This document shows, piece after piece, positions 28,786 through 37,158 of a stretch of 64,000 nucleotides of DNA. The position numbers and the translations under genes are program-made. Source of the DNA: JABCYV01 sp963729325 (GTDB lineage Bacteria; Acidobacteriota; Terriglobia; Terriglobales; Acidobacteriaceae). A model generated the notes under the pieces. The model saw only the letters and a list, made by a program, of their open reading frames with translations. It was not told the DNA's origin and did not search any database. The stretch covers positions 186,001 to 250,000 of the forward strand of contig CAVSNS010000033.1 of the NCBI GenBank assembly GCA_963729325.1. The letters are read 5' to 3'. Position 1 is the first letter of the stretch. Every line of letters begins with the position of its first letter.

Positions 28786-29167
28786 CAGGCGGTTTATGCC
28801 CGGCTTGCTTGAACCTGAGATATGTGTACGCCAGATACTGGTTCAGCTCGGCCCAGAAAGACTGCTCCCGATCCCGAGGATCCAACCCGGCCTCGGCCAT
28901 GGAAACGAGCCGCCTCTCCCAGGCCTCTCGCTCATCCTGGGTAACCTCATCGGCCTTGCGCCAAACTGGCGGCTCGGGGCAACCCAAGATCTTGTGCTCC
29001 GGTATCACTCGCCCGTCTTCAAGAATGAAATCTCGCCACACAAGTCCCCACCTCAGCTCTTTGAGAGTGCCGGTTTTCAAACCGCCGAGGGACTTGAATC
29101 TGATGATTTGCCCTTCTTCTGGAGGCCAGCTCGCAGCGGTGCCTACTTCATTCGCCGTGGGTTTCAT
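28775..29167 (-). CDS. Hypothetical protein, 130 aa
   Basis: No family recognised. The first 65 residues look like a small beta barrel (GQIIRFKSLGGLKTGTLKEL, WRDFILEDGRVIPEHKIL); the rest is helical and charged. It overlaps the next gene by 11 bases and follows the membrane-protein gene stop by a short gap in the opposite direction of transcription order, suggesting one minus-strand unit from 29194 downward. Confidence 0.6.
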   Translation of the reverse strand: MKPTANEVGTAASWPPEEGQIIRFKSLGGLKTGTLKELRWGLVWRDFILEDGRVIPEHKILGCPEPPVWRKADEVTQDEREAWERRLVSMAEAGLDPRDREQSFWAELNQYLAYTYLRFKQAGHKPPDAQ

Positions 29168-29193
29168 TTGCTAACACCTGGCGGGACTTAGGT

Positions 29194-30057
29194 TCAATTG
29201 TGTTCTTCTGGTTCAGGTTTCCGGCCGACGATTTGAGACCCCCTTACAGCTGGTTTCGGCCAGGAGCCACGCGACAAGACCCGCTCCACGGCGTGCTCCA
29301 CCGTGGAAAGAAAGCCGTCATCCCCTGCTTGGATCGACCCGACTAATGCGACATTCAGTCCGTCAAGTTGTGGAGCCAGGTCAACCTTCACTATCGATTC
29401 GCTCTCACGCCTTAGGTAGATAATCCAGAGAAGAGTAACTGCGTTGTATGCCGCACTCTTCACCAGGCTGACGATCGCAGCTGGACCGTCGCCGTAGTGC
29501 ATCACGATGGAGACCAGTATCAGTTCAATGCTGGCAAAAATTCCGAATCCCAACGCGATTCCGAATACGTGTTGCCGCCAGCAATTTCTGAGAAAACGAC
29601 AAAGAATCATCAAAAGGAAGAAGAGCCCACACTGCATCACGCGCACGCTGCGGTCAAAGGCCAGCACCGCCGACACCACCCTGTCGGCACTTGCCTGCTG
29701 GCTGGAGAAGGCACTCACAATTGAAAGCAGGAGCAGCAGTCCGCAAGCCCATCGGAATATGATGGATCCTAAATTTTGAATGCCTCCATATTGTTGAAAC
29801 AGATGGTGCAATATTTCGTCCATCACCGTGACGGCCAGCAGCACGCTGATGGCGTTTCCAGTCCAGTATGCGTCGAAGTAGCTTCCGTCATAATAGTGAT
29901 ATATGACGAACAGAATTCCGGACTTAACAACCTGAAACAGGATATAGGAGGAGAATCGGGGAAAAACCAGGTGCAGCTTGCGCTGGATCATGAAGGTGAG
30001 AAGGGTGATCTGCAGCGCCGGACCCACGAGCCAGCTCACGTACATTAGCCAGTTCAT
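29194..30057 (-). CDS. Integral membrane protein, 287 aa
   Basis: About seven hydrophobic helices from residue 5 to 220 (for example YVSWLVGPALQITLLTF, ISVLLAVTVMDEILHH, CGLFFLLMILCRFL) and a soluble C-terminal tail of about 65 residues. AGAAGGA directly precedes the ATG. The pattern is common in acidobacterial genomes as hypothetical proteins; no function can be assigned. Confidence 0.75.
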   Translation of the reverse strand: MNWLMYVSWLVGPALQITLLTFMIQRKLHLVFPRFSSYILFQVVKSGILFVIYHYYDGSYFDAYWTGNAISVLLAVTVMDEILHHLFQQYGGIQNLGSIIFRWACGLLLLLSIVSAFSSQQASADRVVSAVLAFDRSVRVMQCGLFFLLMILCRFLRNCWRQHVFGIALGFGIFASIELILVSIVMHYGDGPAAIVSLVKSAAYNAVTLLWIIYLRRESESIVKVDLAPQLDGLNVALVGSIQAGDDGFLSTVEHAVERVLSRGSWPKPAVRGSQIVGRKPEPEEHN

Positions 30058-30154
30058 TCCTTCTGCACCCGAAGCCCAGAAGCATACCTCTCCTTCGGCG
30101 GCCCTGCAACGGTTTTTATCGTGGCCGCCCGGTTCGTCGACTTATGTATTCACT

Positions 30155-30325
30155 CTACTTGCGAACGCTCCGGCGTAAGGGCATAGGGTCGCTACCATCA
30201 GCAACTAACACCGCTTGTTCTGCTCGATCAAGAGGACTGCCGACCGGTGCAGAGCTCTTTGGAATTGCACAATACATCCCGGCCAGCGCTATAGCGATTA
30301 GCACGATCTCGACTGTCTTGTTCAT
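30155..30325 (-). CDS. Small exported peptide, 56 aa
   Basis: Reads MNKTVEIVLIAIALAGMYCA followed by a polar tail ending RRSVRK. GGAG lies nine bases before the ATG. A signal peptide or single anchor is clear; a Cys at the end of the hydrophobic stretch could be a degenerate lipobox. Function unknown. Confidence 0.45.
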   Translation of the reverse strand: MNKTVEIVLIAIALAGMYCAIPKSSAPVGSPLDRAEQAVLVADGSDPMPLRRSVRK

Positions 30326-30598
30326 AGGGGAGTTCTCCGAGGCGCAGATTTCACGCCCGGCGAAGTATATGCCCCGAGTGATCTATATGCGGGTAGGAGC
30401 TGTGGATAACTAAAAATTTTCTAATCGCCGCAAGACATTAGGCAAGACCTAAACCGCCGGCCTGAGGGATGGATGTTGCATGTGCGCTGGCGCATACGCT
30501 GCCGATTACTTTTTGTTGGGTTTTGGTCCTGGCGCGGGAAGACAAGCCGCCGTCCTCCCCGATAGTTCGCTCGCTGCAGTTGCTTGCCATGCCTCGGG

Positions 30599-32808
30599 TT
30601 ATCCTGGAGGCTGCTGTGACCCGGGCTGGAACTGATACTGCAGAATCTTCGCGGCCAGAGCCGGGCTCATGGTGGGTTGCTCGGGCTTCACGGTGCGAAC
30701 AACCTCGCCACGGCAGACGACTTCGGCTGCGGAGAGTCCTGCAATTTCTGCGGGCAGCACCAGGTTGATCTCGAGCTGGGCTTTCGGTTGAATCATTTCC
30801 TCTCCCCGGAACAACATTCCCGAACGGCTAATGTTTTCGGTGGTGCCCTTGCGCCAGGCGCCTTCGCCCACCGGCCGGTATTTCAGCGGCACCTGAAGAT
30901 TGAAACGTGGCGCGCGGAACCGGGAGGAGAGCTTCTCCCTCACCTTGGTTCTCAGAGTGGAGAGCGTAAAGGGCTTCTGGAGCAGGGCAATTCCCTCGTC
31001 CAGGATGCCGTTGTGGGCGATGGCATTCTCGGTATAACCGGACATGTAGAGAACTTTGGTCTCCGGCCGCAAGGCGGAGACGCGACGAGCCAGTTCGCGT
31101 CCGTTCATTCCCGGCATGATGACGTCGGTCAACAGCAGGTGGATGGGGCCTGGATGGGCATTGGAAATTTCTATCGCCGCAGCCCCGCCAGCGGCTTCGA
31201 GCACCGTGTAGCCCTGGTTCTCTAGGTACTGGCGGGCCAGTTGGCGGACGTTGCTTTCATCTTCGACCAGCAGTATCGTCTCCTGAGCCGGCTCGAGTTT
31301 GGCGTTTGTAACGCTGGGTTCGGCGACAATTGCTTCTCCGGTCGCGCTGACGCGCGGCAGATAAACCTTGAACGACGTACCCTTGCCCGGTTCGCTATAG
31401 ACCCAGATGTAGCCTCCACTCTGCTTGATGATGCCGTAGACGGTGGAAAGCCCTAGTCCAGTTCCCTTCAATCCTTTGGTAGTGAAGAAGGGCTCGAAGA
31501 TTTGCGACTGGGTCTCTGCATCCATGCCCATACCGGTATCGCTGATGGCCAGCATCACGTATTCGCCAGGTGTTACGGGGGCATGCAAGCGGGCATACTC
31601 CTCGTCGCGCGTGACGTTGGCGGTCTCAATGGTGAGCTTGCCCCCGTGCGGCATCGCGTCCCGCGCATTCACCGCGAGATTCATGATGACTTGCTCGATC
31701 TGGCCCGGATCAGCTTTCACTGTCCCAATCTCAGCGCCCGCTACCATGCCCAGGTCAATGTCCTCCCCGATCATGCGTCTAGAGCATCTTGAGGTTCTCG
31801 GTCACGATGGCATTCAAATCCAATACCTTCGGGGCCAAGATCTGCTTGCGACTGAAGGCAAGCAGCTGTCGTCGTAAGGGAAGTGGCACGCTCGGCGGCA
31901 TTGGCAATCTCTTGGACGGATCCGCGAAGGGCAACGTCGGAGCCGATCCGCTCCAGCAGGAATTCGCAATAGCCGGAGATCACCATCAGCAGGTTGTTGA
32001 AGTCGTGCGCGATGCCTCCCGCGAGGCGGCCCACGGCTTCCATCTTCTGCGCCTGCCGTAGTTGCTGCTCCAGCGCGCGCTGCTCCGTCACGTCTTCGGT
32101 GAAGAGTTCAAAGAAAATGGCCTGGCCTTCGCCGCGGATGGCGCGTCCGGAAAGGCGGACGATGACGGAACTCCCATCCTTGCAAACCCACTCGGCGGCC
32201 AGCCCGTTGAATCGCTTCAAAGAGCGAAAGTAGTCAGCCAGATTAAACCACTGCTGGGTATCGGCGTACTGATTAGCCAGATTGCGGCCCACCAGTTCGG
32301 AACTCGATCGATAGCCCAGAATCGTGACCAGCGCAGGGTTGGCGTCCAGCAGAATGCCCGCTGAGTCGCAGCGGCAAATGCCGTAAGGAGCATTGGTGAC
32401 CAGCGAGCGGAAATTGCTCTCCGAACGCCGCAACCCGTCCTGGGCCGAGCGCAGCGCAGCATTGAACCAGCAGATCAGCAGGGCCACCAACACAAACAGC
32501 GTGAGATGTATGACGGCCTTTTGATAATCGGTCGGAACGCGTGCAGCTGTGAGTGAGAAATAAGCGCTCACCGTCAACGCGAACGAAGTGGCCACCAGAC
32601 CGGGCCTCCAACCGCCATACCAGGCGCTGACCATAATGGCGACGGCAAAGACCACGAGCCGGCTTTCAACTACATCAGACAGCAGCAACGCGGGAATCAG
32701 GGCAAGAATGATACTGAGGACGGCAACCCCGTAGCGCAGGATCGGAGCCCGAGCCGGAGGGATATAGCGTGTGCGAAAAAGGGGGAGTTTCAATCGCATA
32801 CGGGTCAC
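30599..32808 (-). CDS. Hybrid sensor histidine kinase with C-terminal PilZ domain (frameshifted)
   Basis: The N-terminal frame (31771-32808) has four close membrane helices of DUF4118 type (ILRYGVAVLSIILALIPALL), a PAS domain (ICRCDSAGILLDANPALVTI) and the HisKA H-box (GRLAGGIAHDFNNLL). The next frame (30599-31774) has the ATPase N-box NLAVNARDAM, SDTGMGMD and KGTGLGLSTVYG. A receiver domain follows (LLVEDE, LLTDVIMPGMNG, LQKPF), then a PilZ-like domain (RAPRFNLQVPLKYRPVGEG, RSGMLFRG). Two indels are needed, near 31873 and at the extra T near 31787, giving KMLRRMIGEDID. Kinase, receiver and cyclic-di-GMP-binding fold in one chain could couple phosphorelay to second-messenger level; whether PilZ binds c-di-GMP here is unproven. 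Confidence 0.82.
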
Positions 32809-33138
32809 TACTATTGCTGCGAGCTGAAACCGCGCAGTTACCTTACTTTTTGTTAGCTGCCCGAGTAACCGACAGCCATACAGCCGAAGACTCCTACAAG
32901 GCTTTCGGCGAAACGCCGGGGCTCAGCGATATACATATCACGCTGGCCTGTCGAAGGGATTCGATCTTCGACCCAAAGAGGAGCAGAATTTGCAACAGCC
33001 CGCGTGAAACTAGCGAATATCATCGCGCGGCTCATTGTCCTTGTCCTTTGGTGGGGTGAGCAATCCACTTTCGGGCCATTGTGGGACACGACCGAGCGGA
33101 GAGATCCTTTGAATGAGAAGCTGGCCGAGACGTTACTA
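32809..33138. other. Gap without recognised gene
   Basis: About 330 bases. Only an inverted repeat GTCGAAG-ggattcgat-CTTCGAC near 32947-32969 stands out; no convincing coding frame. Confidence 0.4.
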
Positions 33139-33258
33139 ATGGCGAAGATAATCGAGTTCTACACACCGAACAAATTCCGTAAAAAGGCGACGTGGGTCCC
33201 CCCACAACAACGCGGGAAGCTGATCGAGTTCTGCGGGCGGGTAAAGAAATCGGCCTGA
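33139..33258 (+). CDS. Small basic protein, 39 aa
   Basis: MAKIIEFYTPNKFRKKATWV and a tail with QQRGKLIEFCGR. I recall similar short proteins in acidobacterial genomes, which is why I start here rather than at 33004 in the same frame. No Shine-Dalgarno is obvious; function unknown. Confidence 0.5.
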   Translation: MAKIIEFYTPNKFRKKATWVPPQQRGKLIEFCGRVKKSA

Positions 33259-33375
33259 GTCGAAGGTTGTACCCTAACCGTGCCACTGTTTGACACGAAC
33301 GGGCCATTCACCAGCCCCAGAGTCGAGTCTTAGGCTGCCTCTCAACACCTCCGGCCGAGAAGGGCAAGATGAAAA

Positions 33376-33564
33376 ATGACAACAACGGTGCGCTGCCCCT
33401 ATTGTGTTTCAGGTCTTGAGTTCCGACCGATGGTCACTCACCTCGGCGGTAGGTACATCTGTGACAAATGCGGCCACACGGGGCGTCCGGATGACTTGAA
33501 GCACCAGTGTCGCTGCCCTAGGTGTGTAGACCTCGCGCTTCCTCGCGCTCGAATTGCAAGTTGA
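33376..33564 (+). CDS. Zinc-ribbon small protein, 62 aa
   Basis: Two CxxC pairs build one ribbon (VRCPYCVSG and YICDKCGHTGRP), and a third pair follows (CRCPRC). Such proteins are common and uncharacterised in Acidobacteriota; the fold suggests nucleic-acid or protein binding. Confidence 0.65.
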   Translation: MTTTVRCPYCVSGLEFRPMVTHLGGRYICDKCGHTGRPDDLKHQCRCPRCVDLALPRARIAS

Positions 33565-33689
33565 CAGTTGGGACTTTAACAAAATCAAGAGAGCAATTTC
33601 AGGGCGTGGCCTTATATCGGCTGCGCCCGTTTCTTTTGTCCGGAAACTGGATAGTCCGTTCGCTACAATCCCAACCCGAGGGGGAATAC

Positions 33690-34001
33690 ATGGATATTCT
33701 CGCGCAGTTGAAGGCTGCAAGGCACAAAGCTGCATTCGAGTTGGGCCGGTTGGACGCGGCGGTTTCTGCCCTATCGGGATTCGGCTCCAAATCAACCAAG
33801 ACTGGGAAACGTCGAACGATGTCGGCCGCTGTCCGGAGAAAGATCAGTCTGGCGCAAAAGGCACGATTGGCTAAGCGAAGGTCGAACGGGTTGAGTATGG
33901 CGAAACCTAGACGCACAATTTCAGCAGCGGGCCGCAGAAGAATAGCGGCGGCTCAACGTGCAAGGTGGGCGAAGGTCAAGCAGGAGAAGAAGGCGGCTTA
34001 G
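33690..34001 (+). CDS. Basic helical DNA-binding-like protein, 103 aa
   Basis: ATG follows GAGGGGGAATAC. Two copies of a basic motif are visible, RRKISLAQKARLAKRR and RRRIAAAQRARWAKVK, after a short helical N-terminus (MDILAQLKAARHKAAFELG). The repeat resembles histone-like or AT-hook-adjacent small proteins; nucleoid binding is inferred only from charge. Confidence 0.6.
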   Translation: MDILAQLKAARHKAAFELGRLDAAVSALSGFGSKSTKTGKRRTMSAAVRRKISLAQKARLAKRRSNGLSMAKPRRTISAAGRRRIAAAQRARWAKVKQEKKAA

Positions 34002-34203
34002 AAGTTCTGTCACCTCCGATGGGTGTTCAGATGCCGGTTGTGTGACTGCTGCCGGATGCTTTCGACACGAACCTAACCGATTCGCCCGAGCTTCAATGCA
34101 GAATTCCTGGTTTGTTCCGGATACCGAACAGGACAGAATCTAGATCTTCCTCCTTCCGGCGGACTGGGCCAGAGGATTGCAGCTTTCCGAGCCCGAATTG
34201 TTC

Positions 34204-34419
34204 CTAAATCTTGCGTGATCCGAGCACCAAGGCGAGGACACCCCCAGCGAGAAGAACAGCGCCTACAGCCGGAGGAAGTTTCTCGCTATTTTCGGTCTGC
34301 ACACCGATTTTGGTATCTCCGATCTTCACACCATGGTTCTCTTTACGAGGAACCGGTACGACGAAGGAAAACATTCCCAGGACGAGAAGCAAGACTCCTA
34401 CCAGCGCAATGGGCTTCAT
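34204..34419 (-). CDS. DUF3185-like membrane protein, 71 aa
   Basis: Two hydrophobic segments (ALVGVLLLVLGMFSFVV and AVGAVLLAGGVLALVLG) flank a short polar loop. AAGGAGTCTCCGAT precedes the ATG. Family function unknown. Confidence 0.7.
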   Translation of the reverse strand: MKPIALVGVLLLVLGMFSFVVPVPRKENHGVKIGDTKIGVQTENSEKLPPAVGAVLLAGGVLALVLGSRKI

Positions 34420-34544
34420 ATCGGAGACTCCTTAAGAGATCGGGTCGCGTCCCTGAATGACACAAACCAGCACATACCCCCCGTGCATCTGACCGAGGTG
34501 GGACTGTGCAAAACAGGTCGCACTCTGAACCGCTTGATTCTCTT

Positions 34545-34709
34545 CTACTGAACCGAGCTGGCTACCGTTGAAAAAACATTGTTCGCGTTCGTGCCGACCA
34601 AGCGAATTGTGCCCACCACAATTACCAGGATCACGGCCAGCATGACGGCGTATTCCGCGATATCTTGGCCCGCATCATCGCGCCAAAGTTGGGGGAGGAG
34701 ACTGCTCAT
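34545..34709 (-). CDS. Flp/Fap-type IVb pilin, 54 aa
   Basis: DDAGQDIAEYAVMLAVILVI is the typical Flp prepilin motif (G-x-x-x-x-E-Y before a hydrophobic helix), though the leader is short. AAGGA lies eight bases before ATG 34709. No tad export genes are nearby, so it depends on machinery elsewhere or is an orphan copy. Confidence 0.7.
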   Translation of the reverse strand: MSSLLPQLWRDDAGQDIAEYAVMLAVILVIVVGTIRLVGTNANNVFSTVASSVQ

Positions 34710-35070
34710 AAATTTGTTCCTTTCGTTCGGAGGTTGGATTGACGTAAGGTTTACTGCTTCGGACTAAGGTCGGCAAGGTTACCAAAGGGACTATGAATTT
34801 AGGCAGAGCGCCTGTCCTGTAGGTGACTCCCATTTCCCTCAAGGCTGACCAGCTTCGCGGCAGCGAGTCTCCTGAGACGCTCGATATGTTCAGGGAGGGC
34901 AGATCGTAGGGCGGAAAGGATCGCATCCAATTCCGATTCTTGCGCCGTCAGAGCTTTAGCGGACCACGCGCCTGAAATCGCCAGTCAAATTGGAAGCGGC
35001 AGCACAGAGCAGGCTGCCTGCATTTTAACCCGGGCAAATCTCTAACTTCGTCACTAGCTCTTCAGTGCAT
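34710..35070. other. Gap without recognised gene
   Basis: About 360 bases upstream of the pilin gene. I see no coding frame with a recognisable product; it presumably contains the pilin promoter on the minus strand. Confidence 0.4.
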
Positions 35071-35295
35071 TCATGCAGAACGCTTAGTACCCCGAATGAC
35101 TCGCCATGGCCAGAATTCGTTTCCAGCAGTTCCAGTCCCCGCAGCATGGGGTGCCTGCAATTCTGAAGTCTCATCGTCAGCTTGATCTAGGTCGTCGAGG
35201 AGCAACGGAATAACGCATCGAAGCGCCTCGATCTCTTGCCGCAACCGCAGAATGACCGTTCCCTTCTCTCGCAGAAGTTCGTAAGCATCGATCAC
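35071..35295 (-). CDS. Small coiled-coil protein, 74 aa
   Basis: GTG start five bases after GGAGGTGAGC. The N-terminal helix (AYELLREKGTVILRLRQEIEALR) is of the type seen in many short acidobacterial proteins of unknown role; the C-terminus is low in structure. Confidence 0.6.
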   Translation of the reverse strand: MIDAYELLREKGTVILRLRQEIEALRCVIPLLLDDLDQADDETSELQAPHAAGTGTAGNEFWPWRVIRGTKRSA

Positions 35296-35385
35296 CGCTC
35301 ACCTCCCTGGCACAATCGCCTTGCCCCTGGCCTGTTTCGACACAGGCGGCGATTATAGGCTAATCGAGCACTGGGGCAACTGTGC

Positions 35386-35661
35386 TCATTTGCACACCAG
35401 CCAGGGCTGATCACCATTCTTGGTCGTGTCAATGTGAGTGACGGCCTGCCGACAGATGCAGTCGGCTTTGCCGTTGGCTGCCTTCGCTACGGTGCAGTTT
35501 CGCACCATCAGGTCGCCCATCTTAACCGGCCCTAGCGCTTTCTTATGAGCTTGCGGGGCGGGTGCAGTCGACGGGGGCGGGGCGGGAGTGTTCTGCGGCT
35601 TTTGTTTGGCGCAGCCGAGCGTTGCTGCGGTCAGAATCAATAGAGGCAACAGTTTTCTCAT
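35386..35661 (-). CDS. Small lipoprotein, 91 aa
   Basis: MRKLLPLLILTAATLGC is a clear lipoprotein signal with lipobox ATLGC, followed by a Pro/Ala linker and a Cys-containing C-terminal domain (RNCTVAK, DCICRQAV, WLVCK). The second half has four Cys that could form disulfides. Function unknown. Confidence 0.7.
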   Translation of the reverse strand: MRKLLPLLILTAATLGCAKQKPQNTPAPPPSTAPAPQAHKKALGPVKMGDLMVRNCTVAKAANGKADCICRQAVTHIDTTKNGDQPWLVCK

Positions 35662-35955
35662 TGGCGAGTGATCCTGTGTCATTTCAAGTGAGAACCAACG
35701 CGTCCCGGATCGATTCCCGATGCATGAGTGTCTCCCCTTTTAGAGCGTATGAGGCGATGTTAGGCGTTCGATCCGCATACGCGGAATGGCTCGTCGGTGC
35801 CAGGGTTGGGACACCGAAGGTCACTGTCCAGGAGCCCAGTGGGAATTACGCAGACCGGCGCAAAAGCCTGAAAGAGGCACGGGAGAAAATGAAGGCTACA
35901 CCTCCCTGCCTGCAACCAGAACACGGCTCATTTTCTGTGTGGAGTGTTGTGAAAA
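35662..35955. other. Gap, weak coding signal only
   Basis: Open frames exist on the plus strand (for example a short one reading GVRSAYAEWLVGARVGTPKV) but have no ribosome-binding site or known relative. I do not call a gene. Confidence 0.35.
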
Positions 35956-36147
35956 TCAGGCAGCGATAGTGCGCACCTTTTTCCAGGTAAATTCCTCTTC
36001 TGCACGGAGCCAGTCGTCTAGCTCATGACCGTCCTCCCGACCGCGTGCCTCGTAGAGTTGATAAGCTCGTAGTCGGATCTGCTGGTCGAGGTCTTGTGGC
36101 TCGCTCCTCACGGGCGCCGGTGGTCCCTTCGTGATGTCGGTACTCAT
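35956..36147 (-). CDS. DUF2934 protein, 63 aa
   Basis: ATG 36147 after AAGGAGGGTCACGCG. The DUF2934 signature is complete: IRLRAYQLYEARGREDGHEL then DDWLRAEEE. The family is widespread in Acidobacteriota and Proteobacteria, often near stress genes; function unknown. Confidence 0.8.
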   Translation of the reverse strand: MSTDITKGPPAPVRSEPQDLDQQIRLRAYQLYEARGREDGHELDDWLRAEEEFTWKKVRTIAA

Positions 36148-36194
36148 CGCGTGACCCTCCTTTGGCCTAAACCTACCTCTGCGTACGCACCGGG

Positions 36195-36437
36195 TCAATT
36201 CCACAAGATTGGTGCAGTGAAAGCATCCAGCCCACGGACTTCACCCCAATCACTTCCAAGAAAGTCAACGAAGGTAGCGAGCGCCGCGTCAATCTGAGCG
36301 CGACTGATGTACTCTCCAATCTGGTCCTGAACCCTCTGTGTAAACTGAGGTCGCAACCTGAATTGCTGAACCATATTTTTGAAACGCTCCTTTATGGGGC
36401 TCCCGTGGCCTCGCGCTGCCGTTGAAAGAGCCAGCAT
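36195..36437 (-). CDS. Hypothetical protein next to the right island end
   Basis: Up to 80 residues; a likely inner start gives MVQQFRLRPQFTQRVQDQIG. It contains ISRAQIDAALATFVDFLGSD. Not recognised; its position by the att-like repeat would suit an integrase fragment or an excisionase, but no such motif is visible. Confidence 0.4.
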   Translation of the reverse strand: MLALSTAARGHGSPIKERFKNMVQQFRLRPQFTQRVQDQIGEYISRAQIDAALATFVDFLGSDWGEVRGLDAFTAPILWN

Positions 36438-36438
36438 C

Positions 36439-36500
36439 TGTGCTAGACCCTGTGTTAGACCCTGTGTTAGATACCCACGTTTCTAGCGGGTTCTAGCGGA
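36439..36500. repeat. Short tandem repeats beside the right att copy
   Basis: Three 12-base units TGTG(C/T)TAGACCC run from 36439 to about 36474, the last diverging at its end. Two 10-base units TTCTAGCGG(G/A) follow at 36481-36500. Such clustered repeats near an att core resemble integrase arm-binding sites. Confidence 0.55.
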
Positions 36501-36551
36501 ACCTGCGGATGTATTTTCTGTAACTTACACAAAGTAGGTAAGGGTTAAAGC

Positions 36552-36575
36552 TTCGACTCCCACTCGCTTCCGCCA
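36552..36575 (+). repeat. attR-like copy of the tRNA-Sec 3' end
   Basis: Exact 24-base copy of 27105-27128, without the rest of a tRNA in front. The preceding base differs (C against G), which fixes the repeat boundary. Confidence 0.75.
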
Positions 36576-36596
36576 TTCGATGGGGGCTGCGGAAGG

Positions 36597-37055
36597 TTAT
36601 TCTGGCACCAGTCGACCGTCTGGCGAGAGTCTCAGTTCCGACCGTTTCCCGTTTCTTTCAAACTGGACCCGATATGCCGCAATCACGCCTGACGGCAATT
36701 TTATTGATTCCAATTTCTTGATCTTGCCGTTTGCCACCGAACTTTCAATCGCCCTTCTCGCTTCAGGTGGCACGTGCGACAAGGAGATCGCCTCGTCGAT
36801 TTCGAGAACTTCACCGCGCTGGTCCACGAGAATAGTCTTACCCGAACTACCACTCTTGGTTTGGGCCTCGTACAATTCCTGACCACCACGCGAGGTCTTC
36901 CTTAAGTGAAGAATAGTTGCGTGTGGAGTTTGCTCCACGATGGTTTTTCGCACTACGTCAGGAAGATCTGCCAGTTGCACGTCCGAGGCGGTGGTAGCAG
37001 GGACGACGACGCACAGCAAAATTGTCACAAACCATATGACTCGGAGTGCCGTCAT
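36597..37055 (-). CDS. Secreted PepSY-like protein, 152 aa
   Basis: The signal peptide ends at about PATTAS. Two PepSY-like alpha/beta units follow: LPDVVRKTIVEQTPHATILH with YEAQTKSGSSGKTILVDQRG, and PPEARRAIESSVANGKI with YRVQFERNGKRSELRLSPDG. PepSY folds inhibit peptidases or bind ligands in the periplasm. GGGAG is about nine bases before the ATG. Confidence 0.65.
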   Translation of the reverse strand: MTALRVIWFVTILLCVVVPATTASDVQLADLPDVVRKTIVEQTPHATILHLRKTSRGGQELYEAQTKSGSSGKTILVDQRGEVLEIDEAISLSHVPPEARRAIESSVANGKIKKLESIKLPSGVIAAYRVQFERNGKRSELRLSPDGRLVPE

Positions 37056-37083
37056 TTCATAGGCTCCTGCGGGCTAGGGCTGG

Positions 37084-37115
37084 CGATAAAACAAAGGCCG
37101 CTGTGGAGCGGCCTT
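37084..37115 (-). terminator. Rho-independent terminator after the beta-propeller gene
   Basis: On the minus strand AAGGCCGCT-CCAC-AGCGGCCTT is followed by TGTTTTATC. The stem has nine pairs. It lies about 45 bases beyond the stop of the gene ending at 37159. Confidence 0.75.
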
Positions 37116-37158
37116 AGTGAAATGAGAGTGAGGCGCAAGGCAGATCTGGCTACATTCT

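Larger units (their letters stand above)
27129..36551. mobile_element. Putative integrated island at tRNA-Sec (9.4 kb)
   Basis: The segment is bounded by the 24-bp direct repeat, with the intact tRNA on the left and the orphan 3' end on the right, the arrangement left by insertion into a tRNA 3' end. Contents are about 17 mostly short genes on both strands: acidic peptide, metallopeptidase, rpsU, hybrid histidine kinase, zinc ribbon, Flp pilin and DUF2934. I see no integrase, relaxase or phage structural gene, so it may be a remnant or use helpers. selC is a well-known island site in E. coli (LEE, phage phi-R73); that parallel is established knowledge, its application here is inference. Confidence 0.6.

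Noticed and set aside
34675..34926. An 83-residue minus-strand frame overlapping the Flp pilin gene
   Set aside because: No motif and no ribosome-binding site; the pilin reading has both.
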